Shown: positions 1-7,401 of the stretch, piece after piece
Position numbering within the stretch: the first letter of the stretch is position 1
Layout: the number at the start of each line of letters is the position of its first letter
Assembly (NCBI GenBank): GCA_023264755.1
Contig: JAHFVB010000051.1
Location: 1 to 14,411, forward strand
Direction of reading: 5' to 3'
Length of the DNA: 14,411 bases
Source of the DNA: Mycobacterium sp.
GTDB taxonomy: Bacteria > Actinomycetota > Actinomycetes > Mycobacteriales > Mycobacteriaceae
Made by a program: the position numbers and the translations under genes
The notes under the pieces: generated by a model
Database searches by the model: none
Told to the model about the DNA's origin: nothing
What the model saw: the letters and a program-made list of their open reading frames with translations, nothing else

Positions 1-52
1 GGACGAAGAAGCTCTCCTCGTTGTAGTTCGTGTCGACGAACCAGCAGGTGAT
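1..52 (-). other. Possible fragment of an unrelated protein (DNA-methyltransferase-like) at the left edge
   Basis: In the minus-strand frame with codons from 52 down to 2, the sequence reads ITCWFVDTNYNEESFFV. This differs from the frame of the oxidoreductase that precedes it. The segment C-W-F-V-D-T-N-Y-N-E-E-S-F-F-V is reminiscent, from memory, of a conserved C-terminal segment of adenine-specific (type III Mod-like) DNA methyltransferases. Only 17 residues are visible, so the identification is weak. A GATC lies at 52-55, inside the interval where oxidoreductase similarity stops. That would suit either a genuine recombination or a ligation or assembly chimera. Confidence 0.25.
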
Positions 53-764
53 CACCCACCGTGGCGAAACACGACCACACCTTCACGTCGTCGGGATTGC
101 GCCCCGCCCGCTCGGCGGACTCCTTGACGATCTTGACCGCGCGCTGCAGCGTCTCGGGCGTGAAGTAGGTGTGGAGGATGACGTCGTCGAACTCGCGCCC
201 GCCCAGCGCCAGGGTCTGCGGACCGAAGGCCACCAGCGCGAGTCGGATGTCCTCGCGGAAATCGGGATCCAGGAACAGCAGCTGGTACTTGCCGATGGGT
301 CCGTCGTGGTTGAAGATCACCTCGCCGTGCCACAGCCGGCGCATCACCTGCGCGAAATCCTCCATCTGCGCGGTGGTCACCGACGGCACGCCGAAGGCGC
401 CGTACATCGCCGCGACGCCGCGGCCGAGACCGAGTGTGAAGCGGCCGCCGGACAGCCGATGCATCGTGGTCGCCCACGAGCCGGTGATCAGCGGATGGCG
501 CGTGTTGTGATTCGTTGCGGCGGTGGCGATCTGCATCCGGGTGGTCACCGCCAGCGCCGCACCCGAGAGCGAGGACGCCTCCTTGACATTCCAGCGCTCC
601 GAGATGAAGCCCGTCCCGAAACCGAGCTCCTCGCCGCGGCGGGCCTCGCCCATCAAGGCGGCCGGCCCCTCGCCTCCCGCACCGGCCAACAGATAGAAGC
701 CCAGCTCGTCGAGGACTCTGTCGTCCCCACGCTCGCTTCCGTGCTGACCCGCTGGATCACTCAT
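1..764 (-). CDS. F420-dependent LLM-class oxidoreductase, MSMEG_2249-like family (partial, 3' end apparently disrupted)
   Basis: This flavin/F420-type luciferase-like monooxygenase homologue probably transfers hydride between reduced F420 and an unknown organic substrate in the cytoplasm. The ATG at 764-762 opens with MSDPAGQHGSERGDD and then the family segment LGFYLLAG. Family-like stretches follow: FISERWNVKEA, ATAATNHNTRHPL, GGRFTLGLGRG, TTAQMEDFAQVMRRLW and FDDVILHTYFTPETLQRAV. The start lies 12 bp after the crotonase stop, which suggests an operon. Recognisable family sequence runs to about VWSCFATVGDHL (near position 45-50). After that the frame reads LVRRHELQRGELLR to the window edge, which does not resemble the family, so about 100 C-terminal residues of the usual ~340-350 are missing. 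Either the gene is truncated by a rearrangement or the left end of the sequence is chimeric. The family call is from memory of its motifs. Confidence 0.82.
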   Translation of the reverse strand, partial: MSDPAGQHGSERGDDRVLDELGFYLLAGAGGEGPAALMGEARRGEELGFGTGFISERWNVKEASSLSGAALAVTTRMQIATAATNHNTRHPLITGSWATTMHRLSGGRFTLGLGRGVAAMYGAFGVPSVTTAQMEDFAQVMRRLWHGEVIFNHDGPIGKYQLLFLDPDFREDIRLALVAFGPQTLALGGREFDDVILHTYFTPETLQRAVKIVKESAERAGRNPDDVKVWSCFATVGDHLLVRRHELQRGELLR

Positions 765-776
765 CCCCGAGCCCGA

Positions 777-1538
777 CTACGTACCCGTCCAGTTCGGCTT
801 GCGCTTCTCCGCGAATGCGGTCGCACCCTCCATGGCGTCCTTGGACGAAAAGACCGGCATCACCAGCTCGCCCTGCTTCTTCCACATCTCGTCCTCGGTC
901 CAGCCCGCGGACTTGACGATGATCTCCTTGGTCACCGCCACCGCCAGCGGGCCGTTGGCCGTGATGCGCTCCGCCAACGCCAGGGCACCCTCGAGCGCAC
1001 CACCGGGCTCGGTGAGCACGTTGACGAAACCCCACTGCGCCGCCGCCTCGGCAGTGAAGCTGTCGCCGGTAAGCGCCAACTCCAGCGCCTTCTGATAAGG
1101 AATGCGGTGCGGTAGCCGCAGCAGCCCGCCACCCGCGGCGACGAGTCCGCGCTTGACCTCCGGGATGCCGAACTTCGCATCCTTGGCGGCCACGACCAGG
1201 TCGGTCGCCAATACGAGCTCGGTTCCGCCGGCCAACGCATAGCCCTCGACGGCGGCGATGACCGGCTTGCGCGGCGGCCGCTCGGTGAACCCGATGCCGC
1301 GCCCCGGTATGGCGGGCACCTCACCCGCCATGAACGCCTTGAGATCCATTCCCGCACAGAAGTTGCCACCCGCGCCGGTCAGGATGGACACCGACAGTTC
1401 CGGTGTGTCGTCTAGCTCGTCCATCGCATCGGCAAGGCCTTGCGCCACCGCGAGATTGAATGCGTTTCGGGCTTCCGGCCGGTTGATGGTGATGACCAGA
1501 GTGCGCCCACGGCGCTCGGTGAGAACTTCGTCGGACAC
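777..1538 (-). CDS. Crotonase-fold enoyl-CoA hydratase/isomerase (EchA family)
   Basis: This 253-aa protein of the enoyl-CoA hydratase family probably hydrates or isomerises an enoyl-CoA in beta-oxidation or sterol/lipid catabolism; the substrate cannot be read from the sequence. The start is GTG at 1538-1536, preceded by AAAGGGG (1551-1545) with a 6-nt spacer. The longer open frame back to 1682 has no support. The oxyanion-hole segments are FCAGMDLKAF (about 60-69) and AVEGYALAGGTEL (about 96-108). Both acid residues of a true hydratase appear present: Glu107 in GGTEL and Glu127 in FGIPEV. The C-terminal segment AFAEKRKPNW is typical of mycobacterial EchA proteins. The downstream F420 oxidoreductase begins 12 bp after the stop, and a TetR gene diverges upstream, which makes it the likely regulator of this pair. 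Confidence 0.93.
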   Translation of the reverse strand: MSDEVLTERRGRTLVITINRPEARNAFNLAVAQGLADAMDELDDTPELSVSILTGAGGNFCAGMDLKAFMAGEVPAIPGRGIGFTERPPRKPVIAAVEGYALAGGTELVLATDLVVAAKDAKFGIPEVKRGLVAAGGGLLRLPHRIPYQKALELALTGDSFTAEAAAQWGFVNVLTEPGGALEGALALAERITANGPLAVAVTKEIIVKSAGWTEDEMWKKQGELVMPVFSSKDAMEGATAFAEKRKPNWTGT

Positions 1539-1560
1539 GTGAGGCCCCTTTGCCAGTCGT

Positions 1561-1573
1561 TTCCCGCACCTTA
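1561..1573 (-). promoter_or_regulatory. Candidate -10 element of the crotonase operon
   Basis: On the minus strand TAAGGT (1573-1568) matches the mycobacterial TANNNT -10 consensus. It would place transcription start near 1561, giving a short leader of about 22 nt that contains the AAAGGGG Shine-Dalgarno sequence. No good -35 element is visible, so this is a weak call. Confidence 0.35.
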
Positions 1574-1836
1574 CTAGATGCATTCGCGGACCTGCGGAGC
1601 CCCTGTCCGGGACCGTGACCCCAAGCAATGCCAGCCTCAAATCGATTGCGGAACAACGTGTTCGACGATCATGAACCGGCAAGCAACGCGATTGCCCGAC
1701 ACCTCCCGAACGAGGTGCCCGGAAGGGCGGTCGTCAGCTGCGACGACCCACCCGAACCGACGCACAAGGTGGCCGGTCATCGGGCGAGCCGCGGCTGGTT
1801 GGCCTTCGGACGCCAGCCGGGCCGCCGAAGCTGTTG

Positions 1837-1861
1837 CACATGTGTCAATTAATATGGCGCC
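1837..1861 (+). promoter_or_regulatory. Leaderless promoter and palindromic operator candidate of the TetR gene
   Basis: TAATAT at 1850-1855 is a near-perfect -10 hexamer in a locally AT-rich patch. Its last T lies exactly 7 bases before the ATG at 1862, so transcription would begin on the start codon and the mRNA would be leaderless, a common arrangement in mycobacteria. The 8-bp palindrome CACATGTG (1837-1844), flanked by TTG and TCAA, sits at about -25 to -18, between the -35 and -10 positions. A repressor bound there would block transcription, so it is a plausible autoregulatory TetR site. This is inferred from position and symmetry only. Confidence 0.55.
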
Positions 1862-2467
1862 ATGGCCGAGCACCGCAGAAGGCTCTCCCCCGACGATCGC
1901 CGAAACGAATTGCTCGCGTTGGGCGCAGAGGTCTTCGGCCACCGCCCGTACGACGAGGTCCGCATCGACGAGATCGCCGAACGGGCGGGCGTCTCACGGG
2001 CGCTGATGTACCACTACTTTCCCGACAAGCGCGCGTTCTTCGCCGCCGTCGTCAAGGCCGAGGGCGACCGGCTGTTCGAGGCCACCAACACCCCGGCGGA
2101 ACCTGGACTCAGCCTGTTCGAGCAGTTGCGCGCCGGCGTGCTCGCCTACCTGGAGTACGACGAGACGCACCCGCACGGCGCCTGGGCCTCCTACATGGGC
2201 ATGGGGCGCTCCGATCCGATGCTGCGCGGTATCGACGACGCCGACAACGAGCGCCAGGCCAACCGCATCATCGTGCGGCTCAACGCCGAGCTCGGCGAGT
2301 TGGACCCAGAACGGGAAGGCAAGCTGCGGGTGATCGTCTACGGCTGGCTGGCCTTCACCTTCGAGCTGTGCCGTCAGCGCGTCCTCGACCCGGCGATGGA
2401 CGCCGGCTACCTGGCCGATGCGTGCGCGCACGCGCTGCTCGACTCCGTCGCCCGCATCCTCGAGTAG
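1862..2467 (+). CDS. TetR/AcrR-family transcriptional regulator
   Basis: This 201-aa one-component regulator has an N-terminal TetR DNA-binding domain at about residues 13-62. The segments DDRRNELLALGAEVFG, IDEIAERAGVSRALMYHYF and PDKRAFFAAVV are the classic helix-turn-helix signature. The C-terminal part (about 65-201) is alpha-helical and would bind a ligand and dimerise; its ligand cannot be inferred. The ATG at 1862 lacks a Shine-Dalgarno sequence, but an ideal -10 element makes a leaderless start likely. It diverges from the crotonase/F420-oxidoreductase pair and probably represses that pair and itself. From memory, a TetR gene (Rv3295) also precedes lhr (Rv3296) in M. tuberculosis, so the TetR-lhr neighbourhood may be conserved. 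Whether this is the orthologue was not tested. Confidence 0.93.
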   Translation: MAEHRRRLSPDDRRNELLALGAEVFGHRPYDEVRIDEIAERAGVSRALMYHYFPDKRAFFAAVVKAEGDRLFEATNTPAEPGLSLFEQLRAGVLAYLEYDETHPHGAWASYMGMGRSDPMLRGIDDADNERQANRIIVRLNAELGELDPEREGKLRVIVYGWLAFTFELCRQRVLDPAMDAGYLADACAHALLDSVARILE

Positions 2468-2490
2468 CCGCTGGCCCCGTCGCGCCCCGT

Positions 2491-2544
2491 CGCGTTTGTG
2501 GAGTATTTCCGGCGCTCACCGCCGCGCATACTCCACAAATCGCG
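2491..2544. repeat. Perfect 12-bp inverted repeat (hairpin) between the TetR gene and lhr
   Basis: TTTGTGGAGTAT (2495-2506) is the exact reverse complement of ATACTCCACAAA (2528-2539), with a 21-nt GC-rich spacer. The symmetry extends outward through CGCG on both sides (2491-2494 and 2541-2544), interrupted only by one unpaired T. The arms are distinctly AT-richer than their surroundings. It begins about 24 bp after the TetR stop. It could be a terminator without a U-tract, a protein-binding element upstream of lhr, or one copy of a dispersed palindromic repeat. Confidence 0.8.
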
Positions 2545-2609
2545 GGGTGCGGCGGGTGGACCGCGGGTGGTCGGCGCGGGTTGTCGGTGGGTGAGGGCAC
2601 GATGAGGAG

Positions 2610-5600
2610 GTGGCCCGAACGCCCGCCGACCCGCTAGCCCGCTTCAGTGACCTGACGCGGGAGTGGTTCGACGGCACCTTCCCCGCGCCCACCGCTGCTC
2701 AGGCCCAGGCGTGGGCCGCCATCGCCGCAGGTCACCACACGCTCGTCATCGCCCCCACCGGGTCGGGCAAGACGCTGGCGGCGTTCCTGTGGGCCATCGA
2801 CCAACTCGCGGCGGAACCGCCCCGCCCGGCCAAGGCGGGCACCCGCGTGCTCTACGTGTCGCCACTCAAGGCGCTCGCCGTCGACGTCGAGCGCAACCTC
2901 AGCACGCCCTTGACCGGCATTTCGCGCATCGCCGAACGACTGGGCCTGCCCGTCCCGAAGATCACCGTCGGGGTGCGCTCCGGAGACACGCCGCCCGCCG
3001 CGCGCCGGGCACTGATCACCAATCCCCCCGACATCCTGATCACCACCCCGGAATCGCTGTTCCTCATGCTGACCTCGGCGGCGCGCGACACGCTGACCGA
3101 CGTCCACACGGTGATCGTCGACGAAGTGCACGCGGTGGCCGCCACCAAGCGCGGAGCACACCTGGCGCTGTCCCTCGAGCGCCTCGATCAGCTCTTGCCC
3201 AAGCCCGCCCAGCGCATCGGGCTCTCGGCCACCGTCCGCCCGCCCGAGGAGGTGGCCCGCTTCCTCGGCGGGCTCGCCCCGACCACCATCGTCGCCCCAC
3301 CGGCGACCAAGACCTTCGACCTGTCGGTCCAGGTGCCGGTGCCGGACATGACCAATCTCGAGCACAACACCATCTGGCCCGACGTCGAGCAGCGCATCGT
3401 CGACCTGATCGAGTCACACCACTCGTCGATCGTGTTCGCCAACTCGCGCCGGTTGGCCGAACGACTCACCGCTCGGCTCAACGAGATTCACGCCGAGCGG
3501 ACCGGCATCGAACTCCCCAACGAGCGCAACAAGCAGGTGGGCGGCGGGTCACCGGCCCACCTGCTCGGCAGCGGCCAGACCTACGGGGCCGCCCCGTTGC
3601 TGGCCCGCGCGCACCACGGTTCGGTCAGCAAGGAGCAACGCGCCCAGGTCGAGGACGACTTGAAGAGCGGCCGGCTCAAGGCCGTGGTCGCAACCTCGAG
3701 CCTCGAGTTGGGCATCGACATGGGCGCCGTCGATCTCGTCATCCAGGTCGAGGCCCCACCCTCGGTGGCCAGCGGCCTGCAGCGCATCGGCCGCGCCGGC
3801 CACCAGGTCGGCGAGATCTCCCAAGGCGTGCTGTTCCCCAAGCATCGCACCGACCTCATCGACTGCGCCGTCACGGTGCACCGCATGCTGGCCGGCGAGA
3901 TCGAGACCATGCGGGTGCCCGCCAATCCCCTCGACATCCTGGCCCAGCACACCATCGCGGCGGCGGCGCTGGATCCGCTCGACGCCGACCACTGGTTCGA
4001 CACCGTGCGCCGCAGCGCACCGTTTGCGACGTTGCCGCGCAGCGCCTTCGAGGCTACCCTCGACCTGCTGTCCGGCAAGTACCCGTCGACCGAGTTCGCC
4101 GAACTGCGCCCGCGGCTGGTGTACGACCGCGACCACGGGCTGCTCACCGCGCGCCCTGGGGCTCAGCGGCTGGCGGTCACCTCGGGCGGCGCCATCCCCG
4201 ACCGCGGCATGTTCACCGTCTACCTGGCCACCAATGCCGAATCCGAAAAGCCATCTCGGGTAGGCGAACTCGACGAGGAAATGGTGTACGAGTCCCGGCC
4301 GGGCGACGTCATCGCGCTGGGCGCCACCAGCTGGCGCATCACCGAGATCACCCACGACCGGGTACTCGTCGTTCCCGCGCCCGGCCAACCGGCCCGGCTT
4401 CCGTTCTGGCGGGGCGACAGCGTCGGCCGCCCCGCCGAGCTCGGCGCCGCGATCGGAGCGTTCACCGGGCGGCTGTCGAAACTGGGCCCGGCCGAGTTCG
4501 AAGAGCAATGCCGGGCAATCGGTTTCAACGACTTCGCCACCGACAACCTGCGCCAACTACTCGACGAACAACGCCAGGCGACCGGCACGGTGCCCACCGA
4601 CACCACGCTGCTCGTCGAACGATTCCGCGACGAGCTGGGCGACTGGCGGGTCATCCTGCACTCCCCCTACGGCCTGCGGGTACACGGCCCCCTGGCGCTG
4701 GCCGTGTCCCGCCGGCTGCGGGAGCGCTACGGCATCGACGAGAAGCCGACGGCCTCCGACGACGGCATCATCGTGCGTCTGCCCGACACCGAGGACGCCC
4801 CACCCGGGGCCGACCTGTTCGTGTTCGACGCCGACGAGCTCGAGCCCATCGTCACCGCCGAAGTGGGCGGCTCGGCACTGTTCGCGTCGCGCTTTCGGGA
4901 ATGCGCAGCGCGGGCGTTGCTGCTGCCGCGGCGTCACCCCGGCAAGCGCTCGCCGCTGTGGCACCAACGTCAGCGCGCCGCTCAACTGCTCGACGTGGCC
5001 CGCAAGTACCCGGACTTCCCGATCGTGTTGGAGACGGTGCGCGAGTGCCTGCAGGACGTCTACGACGTTCCGACGCTGACCAGCTTGATGAGTTCCATTG
5101 CCCAGCGCCGCATTCGAGTGCTCGAGGTCGAGACCGCCACCCCCTCGCCGTTCGCGGCCTCGCTGCTGTTCGGCTACGTCGGCGCCTTCATGTACGAGGG
5201 CGACAGCCCGCTGGCCGAGCGGCGCGCGGCGGCGCTGTCACTCGACAGCGTGCTGCTCGCCGAGCTACTCGGGCGCGTGGAACTGCGGGAGCTGCTCGAC
5301 CCCGCAGTCATCGCCTCCACCATCAGCCAGTTGCAACACCTGACCTCCGAACGGGCGGCGCGCGACGCCGAAGAGGTGGCCGACCTACTGCGTCTGCTGG
5401 GCCCGCTGACCCAGGCCGAGCTCGCGCAGCGGTCCAGCGCGGCGGACATCGGCGGCTGGCTGGAGGGCCTGCGCGCGGCGCGGCGCGCGTTGACGGTGAC
5501 CTTCGCCAACCACACGTGGTGGGTGGCCATCGAAGACGTCGGGCTGCTGCGCGACGGCGTCGGAATCGCCGTCCCCATGGGAGTGCCGGCCAGCTTCGTC

Positions 5601-7154
5601 GAATCGGTCTCCGACCCGCTCGGCGAGCTGCTCGGCCGGTACGCCCGCACCCACGGCCCGTTCACCACGGCCGACGCCGCCGACCGGTTCGGGCTCGGCG
5701 TGCGGGTGGCCGCCGACGTGCTGGGCCGGATGGCGGTCGACGGCAAGTTGGTGCGCGGCGAATTCACCTACGAGACCGCCCCGCCCAGCGCACCGGGCCG
5801 GCTGGACGCCGAGCAGTGGTGCGACGCCGACGTACTCAAGATCTTGCGCCGCCGCTCGCTGGCCGCGCTGCGGGCACAGGTCGAGCCGGTCAGCACCGCC
5901 GCGTTCGCCCGCTTCCTGCCGGCCTGGCAGCAGGTCGGCTCGGAACGCGTCGCCGGGATCGACGGGCTGCTGTCGGTGATCGAACAGCTCGCGGGGGTGT
6001 CGATGCCCGCCTCCGCCATCGAGCCGCTGATCTTCGGGCAACGCGTACGGGACTACCAACCGGCCATGCTCGACGAACTGCTGGCCTCCGGCGAGGTGAC
6101 CTGGTCGGGCGCGGGCTCCATCGGCAGCGGGGACGGCTGGATCGCGTTTCACTCCGCCGAGACCGCGCCGCTGACGCTGACCCCGCCCAGTGAGCTCGAG
6201 TTCAGCGACGTCCACCGCGCGATCCTGGACGTGCTCGGCCCCGGCGGCGGATACTTCTTCCGCCAGCTGACGGCCGCGGCCGGACCCGACGAGCCGGTGA
6301 AACAGGCGCTGTGGGAGCTCATTTGGGCCGGCTGGGTAACCGGTGACACGTTCGCGCCGATTCGCACGCTGTTGGCCGGTCCCGGTCGCCGCGGAGGTGC
6401 ACACCGCCAACGTCAACGTCCGCCCCGGCTCAGCAGTTATCGAGTCATGCACGGACAAGCCCGCACTTCCGACCCGACCGTCGCGGGGCGTTGGTCAGCG
6501 CTGCCTCCCGCCGAACCCGATTCGACGATCCGGGCCCACTTCCAGGCGGAGCTGCTGCTCAATCGGTACGGCGTGCTGACCAAGGGCGCCGCCGATGGAG
6601 TGCCCGGTGGATTCGCAATGCTGTACAAGGTGCTGACCGCGCTCGAGGACGCGGGCCGCTGCCAACGCGGGTACTTCGTCGAATCACTCGGCGGCGCGCA
6701 GTTCGCGACCGCCTCCACCGTCGATCGGCTCCGCACCTACCTCGACGGCGTGGACCTCGAGCGACGGGACTACGACGCGGTCGTGCTGGCGGCCACCGAT
6801 CCGGCGAACCCCTACGGAGCCGCGCTGCCCTGGCCGACCGACGAGCAGGGCGGCCACCGTCCCGGGCGCAAGGCCGGCGCGCTCGTCGTGTTGGTGGACG
6901 GCGAACTGACCTGGTTCCTCGAACGCGGGGGGCGCTCGCTGTTGTCGTTCTCGTCGGACCCGGGCGCGCACGGCGCGGCGGCGGCCGCCCTGGTGCAACT
7001 GGTCGGGGCGGGCCGGCTGCCGGCGCTGCTCGTCGAGAAGGTCGACGGCGTCGCGGTGCTAGCACCCAACCCGGACGATCAACACGCCGCGGTGCACGAC
7101 GCGTTGCTGGCGAGCGGGTTCGCGCGCACCCCGCGCGGGCTGCGGTTGCGCTGA
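2610..7154 (+). CDS. lhr: Lhr family ATP-dependent superfamily-2 helicase
   Basis: This 1514-aa protein matches mycobacterial Lhr in length and layout. Lhr is an ATP-driven 3'-to-5' translocase that unwinds DNA and RNA:DNA duplexes and is linked to DNA repair. The SF2 motifs are all present: I APTGSGKT (48-55), II DEVH (171-174), III SAT (206-208), IV SIVFANS (273-279), V VVATSSLELGIDMG (359-372) and VI QRIGRAGH (391-398). Next come winged-helix and Lhr-specific domains (about 430-850), including GPLALAVSRRLRERYG of the DEAD-associated domain. A long C-terminal region with winged-helix repeats reaches residue 1514. The first possible in-frame start after a stop at 2592 is GTG 2610, and the sequence after it resembles the M. 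smegmatis N-terminus. AGGAGG (2605-2610) overlaps that GTG, so it cannot serve as a normal ribosome binding site. CACGAT (2598-2603) is spaced for a leaderless start. Confidence 0.97.
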   Translation: MARTPADPLARFSDLTREWFDGTFPAPTAAQAQAWAAIAAGHHTLVIAPTGSGKTLAAFLWAIDQLAAEPPRPAKAGTRVLYVSPLKALAVDVERNLSTPLTGISRIAERLGLPVPKITVGVRSGDTPPAARRALITNPPDILITTPESLFLMLTSAARDTLTDVHTVIVDEVHAVAATKRGAHLALSLERLDQLLPKPAQRIGLSATVRPPEEVARFLGGLAPTTIVAPPATKTFDLSVQVPVPDMTNLEHNTIWPDVEQRIVDLIESHHSSIVFANSRRLAERLTARLNEIHAERTGIELPNERNKQVGGGSPAHLLGSGQTYGAAPLLARAHHGSVSKEQRAQVEDDLKSGRLKAVVATSSLELGIDMGAVDLVIQVEAPPSVASGLQRIGRAGHQVGEISQGVLFPKHRTDLIDCAVTVHRMLAGEIETMRVPANPLDILAQHTIAAAALDPLDADHWFDTVRRSAPFATLPRSAFEATLDLLSGKYPSTEFAELRPRLVYDRDHGLLTARPGAQRLAVTSGGAIPDRGMFTVYLATNAESEKPSRVGELDEEMVYESRPGDVIALGATSWRITEITHDRVLVVPAPGQPARLPFWRGDSVGRPAELGAAIGAFTGRLSKLGPAEFEEQCRAIGFNDFATDNLRQLLDEQRQATGTVPTDTTLLVERFRDELGDWRVILHSPYGLRVHGPLALAVSRRLRERYGIDEKPTASDDGIIVRLPDTEDAPPGADLFVFDADELEPIVTAEVGGSALFASRFRECAARALLLPRRHPGKRSPLWHQRQRAAQLLDVARKYPDFPIVLETVRECLQDVYDVPTLTSLMSSIAQRRIRVLEVETATPSPFAASLLFGYVGAFMYEGDSPLAERRAAALSLDSVLLAELLGRVELRELLDPAVIASTISQLQHLTSERAARDAEEVADLLRLLGPLTQAELAQRSSAADIGGWLEGLRAARRALTVTFANHTWWVAIEDVGLLRDGVGIAVPMGVPASFVESVSDPLGELLGRYARTHGPFTTADAADRFGLGVRVAADVLGRMAVDGKLVRGEFTYETAPPSAPGRLDAEQWCDADVLKILRRRSLAALRAQVEPVSTAAFARFLPAWQQVGSERVAGIDGLLSVIEQLAGVSMPASAIEPLIFGQRVRDYQPAMLDELLASGEVTWSGAGSIGSGDGWIAFHSAETAPLTLTPPSELEFSDVHRAILDVLGPGGGYFFRQLTAAAGPDEPVKQALWELIWAGWVTGDTFAPIRTLLAGPGRRGGAHRQRQRPPRLSSYRVMHGQARTSDPTVAGRWSALPPAEPDSTIRAHFQAELLLNRYGVLTKGAADGVPGGFAMLYKVLTALEDAGRCQRGYFVESLGGAQFATASTVDRLRTYLDGVDLERRDYDAVVLAATDPANPYGAALPWPTDEQGGHRPGRKAGALVVLVDGELTWFLERGGRSLLSFSSDPGAHGAAAAALVQLVGAGRLPALLVEKVDGVAVLAPNPDDQHAAVHDALLASGFARTPRGLRLR

Positions 7155-7401
7155 GCTCGGTCCGCTGAACCGCTGGACCGCTGGACCGCTGGACCGCTGG
7201 ACCGCTGGACCGACATTGACATCTTCCCAGGTCAAGGCACCTGAGGACGGCTTCGAGGTGAGCTGCTTCAACGAATTTGCTTCAATGGATTGTCGTGAAG
7301 TTCGTCGACCTAGAACCCCGTCGCGGCCCAGCGCTCACTAGCCCGTTCACCGCCGACTGCATGCGTCCGGCCGCGCCCCACCCCGTCCACCGGAGCTGCA
7401 C
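7155..7401. other. Intergenic region between lhr and the hadC-like gene
   Basis: This 247-bp stretch has no credible gene. It contains an 8-bp tandem repeat just after lhr, then an AT-richer pocket at about 7255-7300 with the direct repeat TGCTTCAA at 7264-7271 and 7278-7285. The pocket may hold a promoter or binding site for the downstream gene, but no clear -35/-10 pair was found. GGAG at 7392-7395 is the ribosome binding site of the next gene. The nei-like glycosylase gene often found after lhr in mycobacteria is not here. Confidence 0.6.
7162..7212. repeat. 8-bp tandem repeat (CCGCTGGA)n
   Basis: Five perfect consecutive copies of CCGCTGGA occupy 7170-7209. A variant copy, CCGCTGAA, precedes them at 7162-7169 and a partial CCG follows. 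The array starts 7 bp after the lhr stop codon. Being intergenic with a period of 8, it is a candidate variable-number tandem repeat that could change length by slippage. Confidence 0.92.

Larger units (their letters stand above)
1539..1861. other. Divergent intergenic region between the crotonase operon and the TetR gene
   Basis: This 323-bp region has no convincing gene; short open frames cross it but show no recognisable domain. It holds the probable leftward promoter and ribosome binding site of the crotonase operon at the left end, and the leaderless rightward promoter of the TetR gene at the right end. A 10-bp perfect palindrome, AGCCGCGGCT, lies at 1787-1796, and CACATGTG lies at 1837-1844. 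The first could be chance in GC-rich DNA. Nothing else was seen between about 1600 and 1780. Confidence 0.7.

Noticed and set aside
30..1115. 361-aa plus-strand open frame
   Set aside because: It is antisense to the oxidoreductase and crotonase genes, is rich in Arg/His/Gly as expected of a shadow frame in GC-rich DNA, and shows no domain.
1578..2006. Small open frames in the crotonase-TetR intergenic region (plus 1578-2006, minus 1637-1942)
   Set aside because: They overlap the TetR gene or its promoter, have no convincing start signal, and match no family that I recognise.
2663..6193. 1176-aa plus-strand open frame inside lhr
   Set aside because: It is out of frame with the fully motif-supported Lhr helicase and is a low-complexity Arg/Pro/Gly-rich translation.
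7162..7212. CRISPR-like array
   Set aside because: The repeat unit is 8 bp with no spacers; it is a simple tandem repeat.
7216..7235. TTGAC...GTCAA inverted repeat and possible -35 TTGACA upstream of the hadC-like gene
   Set aside because: The stem is only 5 bp, and no -10 element lies at a suitable distance.
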